This document shows, in pieces, positions 9,622 to 23,287 of a stretch of 64,000 nt of DNA (the stretch's first letter is position 1; every line of letters starts with the position of its first letter). The stretch lies in contig NZ_FRCP01000018.1 in NCBI RefSeq assembly GCF_900142955.1, positions 62,001 through 126,000 on the forward strand, read 5' to 3'. Source of the DNA: Anaerosporobacter mobilis DSM 15930 (lineage in GTDB: Bacteria; Bacillota; Clostridia; Lachnospirales; Lachnospiraceae). Under the pieces are notes generated by a model, which had not been told where the DNA came from, did not search any database, and saw only the letters and a program-made list of their open reading frames with translations. A program made the position numbers and the translations under genes.

Positions 9622-10944
9622 ATGAATACCACGTTAAAGCCAGATGGCTCATCAAAAGCAAAAGTTTTGATAACATCAATCATATTCATGGGACTTAGCC
9701 ACATTTTATATTTCAAGCAATACGTAAAGGGCTTACTCTTTAGTTTAGTTGAAATCATTGGAATATGTTTAACCCCATTCTTTATACACAAGATATATAA
9801 CTTAATAACACTTGGATTTCCACAACCAGATTTACCAGTAAAACAACGTAGTAATTCTATATTCATGTTAATTGACGGTATTATGATATTAGCAGTTATA
9901 GCGATTTTTATAGTAATCTACATAGTATCTGTACGTAATGCCATGGACGAGTATAAAGATTTTTGTTTAACAGGTGTGCTCAGAGAAAAAAAGGGTGCAA
10001 TGAGATCGGTAAAGGGAAAAACATTTCCTTTGCTTGCGCTATCACCAGCAGTACTATTAGTTCTGTTTTTCGTTGTGGTACCACTTGTATTCTCGGCATG
10101 TGTAGCATTCACCAATTATGCAGCACCAGATCATATACCACCGAATAATACCGTTGACTGGGTAGGACTTGAGAATTTTACCACAATGTTTGGCGGAGAA
10201 ACAACCTGGACTAGTGCCTTTGGACGTGTTGCAGTATGGACCATCATCTGGGGGTTCTTAGCTACGATTACCTGTTATGCAGGCGGGCTTATTATGGCTG
10301 TAGTTTTACATGAAAGTAAGATTAAGATTAAACCAGTATTTCGCTCTATCTTCATCTTACCATATGCTATTCCAACAGTTGTAAGTATGTTAGTATGGAA
10401 GAACTTGTTGAACGGCTCCTTTGGTATTGTAAATCGTACCTTAATGGAATTGGGACTTATTGAGAAAACAATTCCTTGGTTGAGTGATTTGTGGTTGGCT
10501 AGATTTGTCTGTGTAATGATTAATCTTTGGGCAGGATTTTCCTACTTCATGTTATTGATTATGGGTAATATGACTGCAATCTCACCTGATATCTATGAAG
10601 CAGCTAAGATTGATGGAGCGAACAAATTCTACATGTTTAGAAAGATTACCCTTCCATTGGTATTATTCCAAACAACACCTCTGATCATAATGTCGCTAAC
10701 ACACAACATCAACAACTTTGGTGCAATTTATTTCTTAACAGGTGGTCTTCCAAAAGTAGCAGACAGTACATTGACTTCCGCAGGAGGTACCGATATCTTG
10801 GTAACGTGGATTTATCAGTTGACGGTAACGCTTATGAAATACAATTATGCATCTGTATTAGCGGTAGTTATCTTCATCGTACTTGCACCATTAGCAATTT
10901 GGAGCTTTAGAAATACTAAGTCATTTAAGGAAGGAGAGGTGTAA
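9622..10944 (+). CDS. Sugar ABC transporter permease, MalF/GanP type
   Basis: 440 residues, start preceded by GGAGGAG. The N-terminal third holds extra membrane segments (about 10-100), as in MalF/GanP proteins. Six further helices form the binding-protein-dependent permease domain. The EAA loop that contacts the ATPase reads EAAKIDGANKFYMFRKITLP (about 330-350). It pairs with the next permease, one base downstream. No ATPase gene is present here, so a shared MsmX/MalK-type ATPase encoded elsewhere is presumably used. Confidence 0.9.
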   Translation: MNTTLKPDGSSKAKVLITSIIFMGLSHILYFKQYVKGLLFSLVEIIGICLTPFFIHKIYNLITLGFPQPDLPVKQRSNSIFMLIDGIMILAVIAIFIVIYIVSVRNAMDEYKDFCLTGVLREKKGAMRSVKGKTFPLLALSPAVLLVLFFVVVPLVFSACVAFTNYAAPDHIPPNNTVDWVGLENFTTMFGGETTWTSAFGRVAVWTIIWGFLATITCYAGGLIMAVVLHESKIKIKPVFRSIFILPYAIPTVVSMLVWKNLLNGSFGIVNRTLMELGLIEKTIPWLSDLWLARFVCVMINLWAGFSYFMLLIMGNMTAISPDIYEAAKIDGANKFYMFRKITLPLVLFQTTPLIIMSLTHNINNFGAIYFLTGGLPKVADSTLTSAGGTDILVTWIYQLTVTLMKYNYASVLAVVIFIVLAPLAIWSFRNTKSFKEGEV

Positions 10945-10945
10945 C

Positions 10946-11785
10946 ATGGCAAAGAAAACGGCACAATTTATTAATAAGTTTGTAGTATGGTTCTTTTTAA
11001 TTGGTACTAGTTTATTCGTACTCTATCCTTTGGTATATGTAGTAAGTGCAGCATTTTCGAGTCAACAGAATATTGCAGCGTTAAGTGTCGTACCATTTGG
11101 TGATGGAATCGCTCTTTCTAATTTTGAGTTCTTGTTTAAGAAGACAGATTATTTGATCTGGTTTAAAAACACATTATTTGTAGCTATATCTACAATGTTA
11201 CTAACCATCCTTGTATGTGCACTTAACGCATATGTATTCTCAAGATTTACTTTCCGCTTGAAGAAGGGAATGATGATGGCATTATTAATTCTTCAGATAT
11301 TTCCTTCCTTTGTAGGTATGGTAGCAATCTATGTTATTCTTCTTCGCATCGGCGGATTAGATACCCTTTGGGGACTTGTGCTTGTTTATGTGGCTGGAAA
11401 CATTCCTTATAATACTTGGTTAGTAAAGAGTTATATGGATACCCTTCCAAAGAGTCTTGATGAAGCGGCAAGGATAGATGGTGCGAGCCACTTTAAGATC
11501 TTCTATAAGATTATTCTACCGATTGCTAAGCCAATTGTTATCTTTTTAGGAATCACAAGTTTTACAGCACCATGGATGGATTTCATCTTTCCAAAGATGG
11601 TTCTTCGTTCCTCAAAGGTACAAACAGTTGCACTGGGACTATATAGTTTTGTTACTGATAAGAAAAATATGTTTTCAACCTTCGCAGCAGGTTCATTGCT
11701 CATTGCAATACCATTTGTTATATTCTTCGTAATTACACAGAAGATGTTAATCACCTCACTAGGTGGTGCGGCGGTTAAGGAATAG
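10946..11785 (+). CDS. Sugar ABC transporter permease, MalG/GanQ type
   Basis: 279 residues, six predicted membrane helices, EAA loop EAARIDGASHFKIFYKIILP near residues 175-195. It begins 1 nt after the preceding permease stop with a GGAGAGG ribosome site inside the upstream gene, so translation is probably coupled. It forms the second half of the membrane pore. Confidence 0.9.
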   Translation: MAKKTAQFINKFVVWFFLIGTSLFVLYPLVYVVSAAFSSQQNIAALSVVPFGDGIALSNFEFLFKKTDYLIWFKNTLFVAISTMLLTILVCALNAYVFSRFTFRLKKGMMMALLILQIFPSFVGMVAIYVILLRIGGLDTLWGLVLVYVAGNIPYNTWLVKSYMDTLPKSLDEAARIDGASHFKIFYKIILPIAKPIVIFLGITSFTAPWMDFIFPKMVLRSSKVQTVALGLYSFVTDKKNMFSTFAAGSLLIAIPFVIFFVITQKMLITSLGGAAVKE

Positions 11786-11798
11786 ACAGGAGTAGACA

Positions 11799-14573
11799 AT
11801 GAAGAGATACAAAAAAGGACAGCAAGTCTATAGTTTAAATCATGGTTGGCGTTTTGTGGAGAAAGATATTTCGGTATTACCACCTACGAAACAACATGAT
11901 GATGTATATGGGTTTTCAAAGGCAGGAGCTTATCGCGGCCCTGCTGATGCAAACTATGATGATGCGGATTGGGAGATCGTTAATTTGCCTCATGACTGGG
12001 TTACTAAGCATGATTTTGTAGAAGAGGGTTCTCCGAACCAAGGATATAAAGAACGTGGTATCGGTTGGTATCGCATGCGATTTGAACTATCAGAAGAAGA
12101 TCGAAACAAGCAAATTCTATTAGAATTTGAGGGAATGTCATGTGATTCTCAGGTTTATGTAAATGGTTCCATCTTAAAACACAATTATTCCGGATATAAC
12201 AGTTTTTGCGTGGATATGACGGATATGGCCAACTTTGGAGTAATTCCCAATACACTGGCGGTTCGAATTGATGCATCTGCCTGGGAAGGCTGGTGGTATG
12301 AAGGAGCTGGAATCTATAGAAATGTATGGTTAGTTAAGAAATCAGAAGTACATCTAGCTCATGATGGGATATTCATAATGCCGGAATTAGAAGATAACAC
12401 TACTTGGAAAGTTCATGTATCAGCAGAAATCGAAAACAGTTTTGAATACGAGCATATGGTTGAAGTTATTACCTGTTTGTATGATCAAGAAGGTAATTTG
12501 GTCGGTGAAGCTGCGTTAACAGGAAAAGATATTGTTTGTGGATATGAAACAGCCACGGTCACTGGTGAAATCTATGTAAATAATCCTATACTTTGGAGTG
12601 TGAAACAGCCATATCTATACAAGGCAGTAACTAAGCTATATAAAGGAAACGATTGTATCGATGAAGTTGAAGAGAAGATTGGTTTTCGTACGATTTCTAT
12701 AGATGCAAAAGATGGATTTTGGCTTAATGGCGAGAATATCAAGTTATTAGGATTTTGTAATCATCAAGACCATGCAGGTATCGGGGTTGCAGTACCATAC
12801 TCCATCAAAGAATATCGAGTACGTCTATTACAAGAATTAGGAGCCAATGCATATCGATGTGCGCATAATCCAGACCCAGAAATCTTAGATATCTGCGATG
12901 AACTGGGAGTAATGGTTATGGTAGAGAATAGAACCTATTCGTCTTCTGAGGAAACACTTAGGGAGGTGGAAGGAATTGTAAGACAATCTAGAAACCATCC
13001 TTGTGTAATCCTATATTCTGTATTCAATGAAGAACCGTTACAAGGTACGCATAAAGGTAGACGTATGGCAGGCGCATTACAAGCTGCGGTTAGACGTATC
13101 GATGATACAAGACCAGTAATGGGAGCCTTCAATGGTGGTTATATGGAAGAAGAAGGTGCTTCTACAATCCTAGATGTAACTGGAATTAATTATAACCCTG
13201 GTAGGTATGATGAATTCCACAAAAAATATCCTGATACACCACTTATAGGAACCGAAACTGCAAGTGCCTTCATGGTACGTGGAGAATATGAAACAGATTA
13301 TAGTAAAAACTTAATTAACTCGTATGATGATGAATGTGCTTTGTGGGGGAATACCATCAGTGAAGCGTGGAAGATGGTGGTAGAACGACCTTTTGTAGCA
13401 GGAGCTTTCGTATGGACTGGGTTTGACTACCGAGGAGAACCAACTCCTTTCACTTGGCCAAGTGTTGGTACGTTCTTTGGAACATATGATAGTTGCGGAT
13501 TTGAAAAAGATGCTTGTTACTTCTATAAGGCGTATTGGAAACAGGAACCAATCGTACACATTATCTCGCCATGGTCAGAAGGACATGAAACAGGTACACA
13601 GATTCGTATTAAGGTAGTAACAAATTGTGAGGAAGTTGCCCTACTAGTTAATGATAGAATAATTGATAGAAAGCCAGCTGACCCGATTAATCATGTAGAA
13701 TTCACTGCTTCCTATGAAGAGGGAGAGATAAAGGCAATTGGATATCGTAATGGTGAGATTGTAGCGAATGACTATCAATTAACAGCTGGGAAACCAGCAA
13801 GTCTTGAAGTAAGTTTGAGCAAAGAAACTCTAGTAACAGATGGTTTTGATGCAGTAGCGGTTAATGTTACTCTTATTGATCAAAACGGTACAGCAATTCC
13901 GAACGCGGATCATACACTTACGTTTGAGGTAGGAAATGGAACTATATTAGGAGTGGGAAATGGTGATCCGAACTCTCATGAGGACGATGTAACGAATAAG
14001 AGAAAATTATTCCACGGTAAGGCGCAAGCAATTATTGCACCAATTGATAAAGGTTCTGTAGTTGTCAAGGTTAGTGCTAATGAGTTGGATCTACAGACGG
14101 AAGTTATGATTCCGGTTAGGGAAGTGGAGTCCTTCTCTTATGTAGAACCAGTAGAAGAGCGAGTGATTGATAATTGGCGTATGTATTATCAATTATTTGA
14201 TGAGATGCCTAACCCAAATCCTAAGGTTGATAAGAATGATATGAATAGCTTTGAACCAATTGCATTTAATGGAGCACCTCAAACGCAATTAACAGATCAA
14301 TTACACAAATACGCCTTGTATCGTTGTGTAGCGAACCTTGGAGAAGCAAAGGAAAATCGATATCTATATATTAGTGATATTAAAGGATATGCGTGGATTT
14401 ATCTGAATGGTGAATTGTTAGCTTCAAGAACAGACTCCTTTGGTGGGCATATGATTATTGATTTGCCAAAGGAAGTGAAGGGAAATCAAGTGTTAACAAT
14501 CATAATTCATAATGAAAACGAAGAATGGCCACAAGCGGGAATCTGTTCACCGGTGGTAATGAAAGAATTATAA
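11799..14573 (+). CDS. GH2 beta-galactosidase (cytoplasmic)
   Basis: 924 residues with no signal peptide. Order: sugar-binding jelly roll (about 15-190), immunoglobulin-like domain (about 190-300), TIM barrel (about 300-600), then an extra Ig-like domain (about 665-780) and a C-terminal jelly-roll-like domain (about 810-924). The catalytic acid/base is Glu411 in FNEEP and the probable nucleophile is Glu486 in GTETA. The length and C-terminal domains fit the beta-galactosidase branch with a DUF4982-like region rather than beta-glucuronidase. The gene follows the permease by 13 nt, so it should hydrolyse imported galacto-oligosaccharides. In the Bacillus gan operon this role is filled by a GH42 enzyme. 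Confidence 0.9.
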   Translation: MKRYKKGQQVYSLNHGWRFVEKDISVLPPTKQHDDVYGFSKAGAYRGPADANYDDADWEIVNLPHDWVTKHDFVEEGSPNQGYKERGIGWYRMRFELSEEDRNKQILLEFEGMSCDSQVYVNGSILKHNYSGYNSFCVDMTDMANFGVIPNTLAVRIDASAWEGWWYEGAGIYRNVWLVKKSEVHLAHDGIFIMPELEDNTTWKVHVSAEIENSFEYEHMVEVITCLYDQEGNLVGEAALTGKDIVCGYETATVTGEIYVNNPILWSVKQPYLYKAVTKLYKGNDCIDEVEEKIGFRTISIDAKDGFWLNGENIKLLGFCNHQDHAGIGVAVPYSIKEYRVRLLQELGANAYRCAHNPDPEILDICDELGVMVMVENRTYSSSEETLREVEGIVRQSRNHPCVILYSVFNEEPLQGTHKGRRMAGALQAAVRRIDDTRPVMGAFNGGYMEEEGASTILDVTGINYNPGRYDEFHKKYPDTPLIGTETASAFMVRGEYETDYSKNLINSYDDECALWGNTISEAWKMVVERPFVAGAFVWTGFDYRGEPTPFTWPSVGTFFGTYDSCGFEKDACYFYKAYWKQEPIVHIISPWSEGHETGTQIRIKVVTNCEEVALLVNDRIIDRKPADPINHVEFTASYEEGEIKAIGYRNGEIVANDYQLTAGKPASLEVSLSKETLVTDGFDAVAVNVTLIDQNGTAIPNADHTLTFEVGNGTILGVGNGDPNSHEDDVTNKRKLFHGKAQAIIAPIDKGSVVVKVSANELDLQTEVMIPVREVESFSYVEPVEERVIDNWRMYYQLFDEMPNPNPKVDKNDMNSFEPIAFNGAPQTQLTDQLHKYALYRCVANLGEAKENRYLYISDIKGYAWIYLNGELLASRTDSFGGHMIIDLPKEVKGNQVLTIIIHNENEEWPQAGICSPVVMKEL

Positions 14574-14577
14574 TCTC

Positions 14578-14743
14578 GAACTTCGCACTTGAAGATTTCG
14601 AAGAGTAGCTAACTGCTATATTCAACGCAAAACCCGCTCCCACTTAGCCTCACACGTAGCAGTACAGTACTGACGTATTCAGATAGTTTTTTTTATGAAT
14701 ATAGCAATTACCTACTTTAAATGAAGTTTTATGTGCGAAGTTT
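14578..14743. repeat. Large imperfect palindrome A, 5 nt after the GH2 stop
   Basis: Left arm GAACTTCGCAC (14578-14588) and TAGCTAACTGCTATATTCA (14606-14624) mirror TGAATATAGCAATTACCTA (14696-14714) and GTGCGAAGTTT (14733-14743). The centre holds AGTACAGTACT and an eight-T run at about 14687-14694. The right arm recurs nearly unchanged at 26677-26726. The rest of the 366-nt gap holds the terminator at 14802 and a short GGGAT/ATCCC hairpin near 14842. Confidence 0.75.
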
Positions 14744-14801
14744 GAGTTAATATCTAGTTTGTAGAATGCTGGCTAAGTTAGGGAATAGACAAATGATAAA
14801 G

Positions 14802-14834
14802 AACTAGGAGTTACATTATGACTCCTAGTTTTTT
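14802..14834 (+). terminator. Terminator of the galactan transporter/GH2 operon
   Basis: A perfect 10-bp stem AACTAGGAGT/ACTCCTAGTT with a 9-nt loop runs into six Ts. The GH53 gene downstream therefore needs its own promoter, which I could not identify clearly. Confidence 0.85.
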
Positions 14835-14922
14835 CTGAATAGGGGATCAAATCCCTATGTCAGATAATTTTATAGGATCATGCAATATAGAAAAATATAA
14901 TGCTAATATGGGGTAAAATTAG

Positions 14923-18672
<3,750 letters not shown>

Positions 18673-18692
18673 GCTTTTATCTAGGAGGCGAT

Positions 18693-18725
18693 ATGACTCC
18701 ACCTCTATTGGTGACGAGTAAGTAA
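18693..18725 (+). CDS. Possible 10-codon leader peptide (MTPPLLVTSK)
   Basis: A perfect AGGAGG (18683-18688) precedes an ATG by 4 nt and opens a 10-residue ORF. Its stop lies 7 nt before an 11-bp hairpin (18733-18764). It sits between the GH53 gene and the binding protein. It could be a translated leader or a chance ORF. Confidence 0.25.
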   Translation: MTPPLLVTSK

Positions 18726-18732
18726 CCGTTCG

Positions 18733-18764
18733 ATCTTAGAGAGCGATTTATCTCTCTCTAAGAT
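18733..18764 (+). terminator. Hairpin downstream of the GH53 gene
   Basis: An 11-bp perfect stem ATCTTAGAGAG/CTCTCTAAGAT with a 10-nt loop has no T-run. It may be an mRNA processing or stabilising element, or part of a leader for the next gene. Confidence 0.45.
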
Positions 18765-18844
18765 AAAGCCTCTAGCGGATTGTAAGGACGAATCTGACTT
18801 GATTTACGCATACAAGGATAAACAGCGAAAGGAATGATTACATA

Positions 18845-20119
18845 ATGAAAAAAAGATTAGTAAGTTTGCTGTGGTGTATTCTCGCAGTAAGCTTTGCTTT
18901 ATCAGGCTGCGCCCGTAATGAAGAAAAAACAACACAACCAAGTATTAATAATGAGAAGTCTAGTGAAGAAATACAAACAGATGCAGTAACTTTACTGGTG
19001 TGGTGCGGTAGTGAGGAAGAGAAAGTATTGTTAGAAGAAATGTTAGATGCATTTAAAAAACAAAATAACGAAATCAAATTCAACATTACGGTTGCTATTG
19101 AAAGTGAAGCATCCTGTAAGGATACTTTACTTGGTGATGTGAAAAATGGTGCAGATGTTTTTGCATTCCCTGACGATCAATTAATGGCTATGATTGCAGC
19201 AGGTGTATTAGAACCGTTGGTTGATGGGGATAAGATTAAAGAAGCCAACTTAGAAGGATCCGTAGAAGCAGCATCGTATGATGGGAAGATATATGCGTAT
19301 CCTATGACAGCGGATAATGGATATTTTATGTATTATAACAAAAAATATTTTACCGATGAGGATGTGAATACTCTTGACCAAATGCTAGGAGTGGCAGCTA
19401 AAGCTGGCAAAAAGGTTATGATGGATTGGACCTCCGGTTGGTATATATATTCCTTCTTTGGTGGGGCAGGCCTAGAACTTGGATTAAATGATGATGGTAT
19501 CACGAACTACTGTAATTGGAATGGGAAAGATGGAAAAACAAAAGGTGTTGATATAGCCAAAGCAATGCTTTCTATAGCCAATAACCCAGGTTTTATTAGT
19601 AGCAATGATGATGATTTTATTAAAGGTGTAAAAGAGGGGAGAATTATTGCTGGAATAAATGGTGTATGGAATGCTACTGTATTGCAAGAAGTATGGGGAG
19701 AAGATTATGGTGCAGTAAAATTGCCTACGTATACATGTAATGAGAATCAAGTTCAGATGTCCTCTTTTGCCGGTTATAAAATGGTGGGGGTTAATGCATA
19801 TTCTCAATATAAAGATTGGGCAAATAAATTAGCTGATTGGATAACCAATGAAGAAAATCAAACATTGCGATTTGAAAGAAGGAAACAGGGGCCATCAAAT
19901 AACAATGCAGCATTATCGGAAGAAGTGGTAAAATCACCTGCAATACAAGCGTTGATACAACAATCGGAATTCGCTAAATTACAAAGAGTTGGCGCAAATT
20001 ATTGGGATCCAGTAGCGGAGTATGGGCAAGCATTGGCAAAAGGTAATGTAAATCCTAATAAATTGCAATCCTTGCTAGATACTTTGGTTGAAGGGATTAC
20101 AGCCACCCAAATAAAGTAG
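18845..20119 (+). CDS. Solute-binding lipoprotein without cognate permeases, paired with a chemoreceptor
   Basis: 424 residues. Lipoprotein signal with lipobox ALSGC near residue 21, acidic linker, then a family 1 extracellular solute-binding domain of the same MalE-like class as the protein at 8193. No permease gene follows. The next gene, 16 nt away, is a methyl-accepting chemotaxis protein. The sugar-loaded lipoprotein may therefore dock on that receptor and drive chemotaxis to galactan fragments, or supply ligand to the upstream permeases. Both roles are inferred from gene order. Confidence 0.82.
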   Translation: MKKRLVSLLWCILAVSFALSGCARNEEKTTQPSINNEKSSEEIQTDAVTLLVWCGSEEEKVLLEEMLDAFKKQNNEIKFNITVAIESEASCKDTLLGDVKNGADVFAFPDDQLMAMIAAGVLEPLVDGDKIKEANLEGSVEAASYDGKIYAYPMTADNGYFMYYNKKYFTDEDVNTLDQMLGVAAKAGKKVMMDWTSGWYIYSFFGGAGLELGLNDDGITNYCNWNGKDGKTKGVDIAKAMLSIANNPGFISSNDDDFIKGVKEGRIIAGINGVWNATVLQEVWGEDYGAVKLPTYTCNENQVQMSSFAGYKMVGVNAYSQYKDWANKLADWITNEENQTLRFERRKQGPSNNNAALSEEVVKSPAIQALIQQSEFAKLQRVGANYWDPVAEYGQALAKGNVNPNKLQSLLDTLVEGITATQIK

Positions 20120-20135
20120 CGAAGGAGATAAGAGG

Positions 20136-21875
20136 ATGAAAACTAAGAAAAAAAATCTGTTTAATGTAAAGCTATTAATTTTGTTTCCAATTGTCTTGTT
20201 AGGGATTGTAACTATAGTATCGAATTCTGCGGCAATTATGAATCTAAAGAACGTTAATAAGAATGCAGTTACCATTACAGATTATCATATGGAAAGCAAA
20301 GATTGTTTGTCGATAATACAAGAAGAGGTACAGATTATACATAAATTAGGATTATCACATATTATAGCAACCGAGTTTAATAAGAAGATAGAAATTGTGG
20401 AATCTATAAAACAACATCAGGCGATTACCGAAGATAGGATACAGATATACGAAATGTATGTTGGTGAGTCAGAAAGAGATGCCTATGAATCGTTAGTAAA
20501 TAATTATTATACCCTAGGTGACACTATAGCCAATCTCTTAGCCTATAGTGCGGCTAATAAAACAATGGAAGCATATGCATATGCCAATACGGAGGTAGCT
20601 AGTAGTGGTGAAGCAGTTAAATCAAACATTGAAGAATTATCTGCGGAAACTGATGAGGCGATTGATGCAGCTAGGGTTACACTAGAAAAAGTTTATAACG
20701 AATCAATTGCTATCAATAGTATTATTATTGGAATTAGTATGATTACGATTTTGTTTGCTGTTATAGTAGTTATTAGGAGAATTATCAACCCAATTAATGA
20801 AATTGAAAAAGAATTAGCTAACATCATCACAGGAATAGAACATAAAGAGGGAGATTTGACACAAAGAGTACCGGTTAAATACAAAGATGAGATAGCATTA
20901 CTTGGTGATGGGATTAATCTCTTTATGGAAAAATTACAAAATATTTTCCGAATGATAAACAGTAATAGTAATAGGGTGGATACCATCGTAAATGAAGTAT
21001 TATTGAGTGTTAATGATTCCAATGATAATGTAAATAGCCTATCGGCTTTACTTGAAGAACTTTCTGCTGCCATGTTTGAGATTTCTTCTAATGCAGAGAT
21101 CATTAATGCGAATGCAAGTGAGGTAAAAGAAGAAGTTAATTTATTTGCAGTGAGATCAAAAGAAATTAATGAATATTCCCAATCGATGAAAGACGAAGCA
21201 GACCGCATGGAATCCACTGCGAGAAGAAATGTAGAGAAAACAGATGAAAAAGTCAGTGTTATGTTGGAAGTATTAAATAAAGCAATTGAAGAGAGCAATA
21301 ATGTTAATCAGATCAATAATTTAACAAATGAAATATTAGATATCTCAAATCAAACAACATTACTTGCACTTAATGCTTCGATTGAGGCGGCTAGAGCGGG
21401 AGAGTCTGGTAGAGGATTTGCAGTTGTAGCCAGTGAAATAAGTAACTTGGCTAATTCAAGTCATAACACGGCTAGCCGTATTCAAGATGTTAATACTATA
21501 GTAAGAAATTCTGTGCAAAATTTGGCTGAAAATGCAAGAAACCTAATTGAGTTTCTTACTGAGTCTATTCTACCTGATTTTAATGCATTCTTAGAAACTG
21601 GTAGCAAATATAATCAAGATGCAACGTATATTCAAGGTACAATGAATGATTTTTCGGCAAAAACGGTAGAAATTAAGAAAGTCACAGAAGATATTGCTAA
21701 ATCAATAGCCACTATATCGAGTGCAATTGCAGATAGCTTAGAGGGTGTTAATGGTGTTAGTGAAAGTGCCCAGGAGTTAGTGAAAGATATTGATAAAATA
21801 ACTGGACGCATGAGTGAAAATCAGAAAGTTACAAATGAATTAAAACAAGAAATGAAGGTATTTAAGAGAATATAG
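20136..21875 (+). CDS. Methyl-accepting chemotaxis protein with four-helix-bundle sensor
   Basis: 579 residues. Membrane helix at about 12-32, extracellular helical sensor of the 4HB_MCP type (about 40-185), second membrane helix (about 189-212), HAMP domain (about 213-270) and cytoplasmic signalling coiled coil (about 290-579). The conserved hairpin tip is recognisable around NQTTLLALNASIEAARAG. It sends ligand information to the CheA/CheW array. It follows the binding-protein gene by 16 nt with a GAAGGAG ribosome site, so the two are probably cotranscribed. Confidence 0.9.
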   Translation: MKTKKKNLFNVKLLILFPIVLLGIVTIVSNSAAIMNLKNVNKNAVTITDYHMESKDCLSIIQEEVQIIHKLGLSHIIATEFNKKIEIVESIKQHQAITEDRIQIYEMYVGESERDAYESLVNNYYTLGDTIANLLAYSAANKTMEAYAYANTEVASSGEAVKSNIEELSAETDEAIDAARVTLEKVYNESIAINSIIIGISMITILFAVIVVIRRIINPINEIEKELANIITGIEHKEGDLTQRVPVKYKDEIALLGDGINLFMEKLQNIFRMINSNSNRVDTIVNEVLLSVNDSNDNVNSLSALLEELSAAMFEISSNAEIINANASEVKEEVNLFAVRSKEINEYSQSMKDEADRMESTARRNVEKTDEKVSVMLEVLNKAIEESNNVNQINNLTNEILDISNQTTLLALNASIEAARAGESGRGFAVVASEISNLANSSHNTASRIQDVNTIVRNSVQNLAENARNLIEFLTESILPDFNAFLETGSKYNQDATYIQGTMNDFSAKTVEIKKVTEDIAKSIATISSAIADSLEGVNGVSESAQELVKDIDKITGRMSENQKVTNELKQEMKVFKRI

Positions 21876-21978
21876 ATGATAGCAAATGCTATTCTATTGT
21901 CAAAAAAATAAGGCTGTTGCAAAAGTTATATTTTCAAATATATTTCGGGTGGAATATTTCCACTCACCAGCAAAAAAA

Positions 21979-22056
21979 CAATCTTCACGTATTATCTGTC
22001 TAGGAGTAGACACTACGCGTCTACTCCTGCTAGATAATTTGTTGAAGATTGTTTTT
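21979..22056. terminator. Strong bidirectional terminator between convergent genes
   Basis: Arms of about 33 nt (21979-22011 and 22019-22051) pair with few mismatches around a 7-nt loop. TTTTT follows on the plus strand, and a seven-A run (21972-21978) gives a T-run on the minus strand. It serves both the chemoreceptor and the foldase gene. Confidence 0.85.
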
Positions 22057-22069
22057 GATGTTGTATTTT

Positions 22070-23287
22070 TTATTGAATAGTTACAAGTTCCTTAACGATT
22101 TCAAGAGCTTTGATTTGTACCATTCTTTGTACTAAGTATCCTGTACCATATTGTTCTAACTGAGTTTTGATTTGATCTTCAGTAGAACCATTATCTAATA
22201 GATAAGCTTTACATTCATCAAGTGTAACAGAAACACCTTCATTCTCAAGAATTGCTTGGTAGATAAGGTTAGCTTTCGCATTTTCTTTCGCTGTCGTCTT
22301 TAACTTTTTATCGTAGGCTGCTTCAGACATACCCATGTAATCTTCGAAAGAACTGTTAGCATAATCTGCACTGTAGTTAGCAAAATATGCTTTCATTGAT
22401 TCATAGTAGCTATAATCTGAATTCTTCATAGTAGCTGCTAGATGTGAAGTATATTCTTTTGGATAAGAATTTACTGTAGTTTCTTTTACTAAATAATCAG
22501 AAATCCATTTTTCAAGATTTGTGTTGTAGTTTGTATCTTTTAAGTAAGTTCTATATTCATCTGTTGTGCTAGCGTAATCCGATAATTTCTCTTTCACGAA
22601 TGCATCAGTGAATTCAGGAGTTACATAGATACCATTAACAGTTACTTGGAATACCGCATCTTTACCTGCTAAATCTGGATTTTGTGAGTAGTCTGCAGGG
22701 AAAGTAACTTCTACTGTGACATTATCACCAACTTTGTGTCCGATTAATTGTTGTTCAAAGTCATCTATAAAACTACCACTACCAATTTCTAAATCGGAAC
22801 CTTCACCGTTCGAGTTACCACCTTCGAACTCAACACCGTCTACAGAACCTACATAATCAATATTTACTTTATCACCATCAGCAATAGCAGCTGTAGCTTT
22901 TTTATCAAGTGTTTTGTTTTCTTCTAATTTTTTTTGAATATCAGCTTCTACAGATTCGTCTGAGTATTCTATTTCACTTAGTGGAACTGTGATGTTTTTA
23001 TAATCAGCTAATTTAATTGCTGATGTAGCAGTAACGCCATCGATAAAACCATTATCTGCGATATATTTGCTATAATCATCACTTGCGACGATTTTCGTTG
23101 CCTTTCTATACACTTTGTAACCAACATAAGAACCAATACCAACAATAATCGCTACAATTACCAATATACCAATAATTTTATTGATTTTGTCTTGACGTTT
23201 TTTCTGTTGGATCTCCTTTTGTCTTTGCAATTTCCTTTGTTTACTTAAGCTCATAGAAGAATCATTTGTTTGTTTCTCTTGTTTCAT
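22070..23287 (-). CDS. Membrane-anchored FKBP-type peptidyl-prolyl isomerase, trigger-factor-like
   Basis: 405 residues on the reverse strand. A basic, Gln/Lys-rich cytoplasmic start is followed by one transmembrane helix (about 38-60), so the rest lies outside. Residues about 130-220 form an FKBP domain (GDKVNIDYVGSVDG, then the IDDFEQQLIGHKVG motif). A helical C-terminal region (about 225-405) resembles trigger factor. It probably helps fold secreted proteins, reasonable beside large exoenzymes, although the gene is a separate monocistron. The start has AAAGAGG 6 nt upstream. Confidence 0.85.
   Translation of the reverse strand: MKQEKQTNDSSMSLSKQRKLQRQKEIQQKKRQDKINKIIGILVIVAIIVGIGSYVGYKVYRKATKIVASDDYSKYIADNGFIDGVTATSAIKLADYKNITVPLSEIEYSDESVEADIQKKLEENKTLDKKATAAIADGDKVNIDYVGSVDGVEFEGGNSNGEGSDLEIGSGSFIDDFEQQLIGHKVGDNVTVEVTFPADYSQNPDLAGKDAVFQVTVNGIYVTPEFTDAFVKEKLSDYASTTDEYRTYLKDTNYNTNLEKWISDYLVKETTVNSYPKEYTSHLAATMKNSDYSYYESMKAYFANYSADYANSSFEDYMGMSEAAYDKKLKTTAKENAKANLIYQAILENEGVSVTLDECKAYLLDNGSTEDQIKTQLEQYGTGYLVQRMVQIKALEIVKELVTIQ

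Noticed and set aside
20693..21298. 201-codon minus-strand open frame
   Set aside because: Antisense to the chemoreceptor coiled coil; Leu/Ser/Ile-rich composition is what the reverse of such a coil gives.
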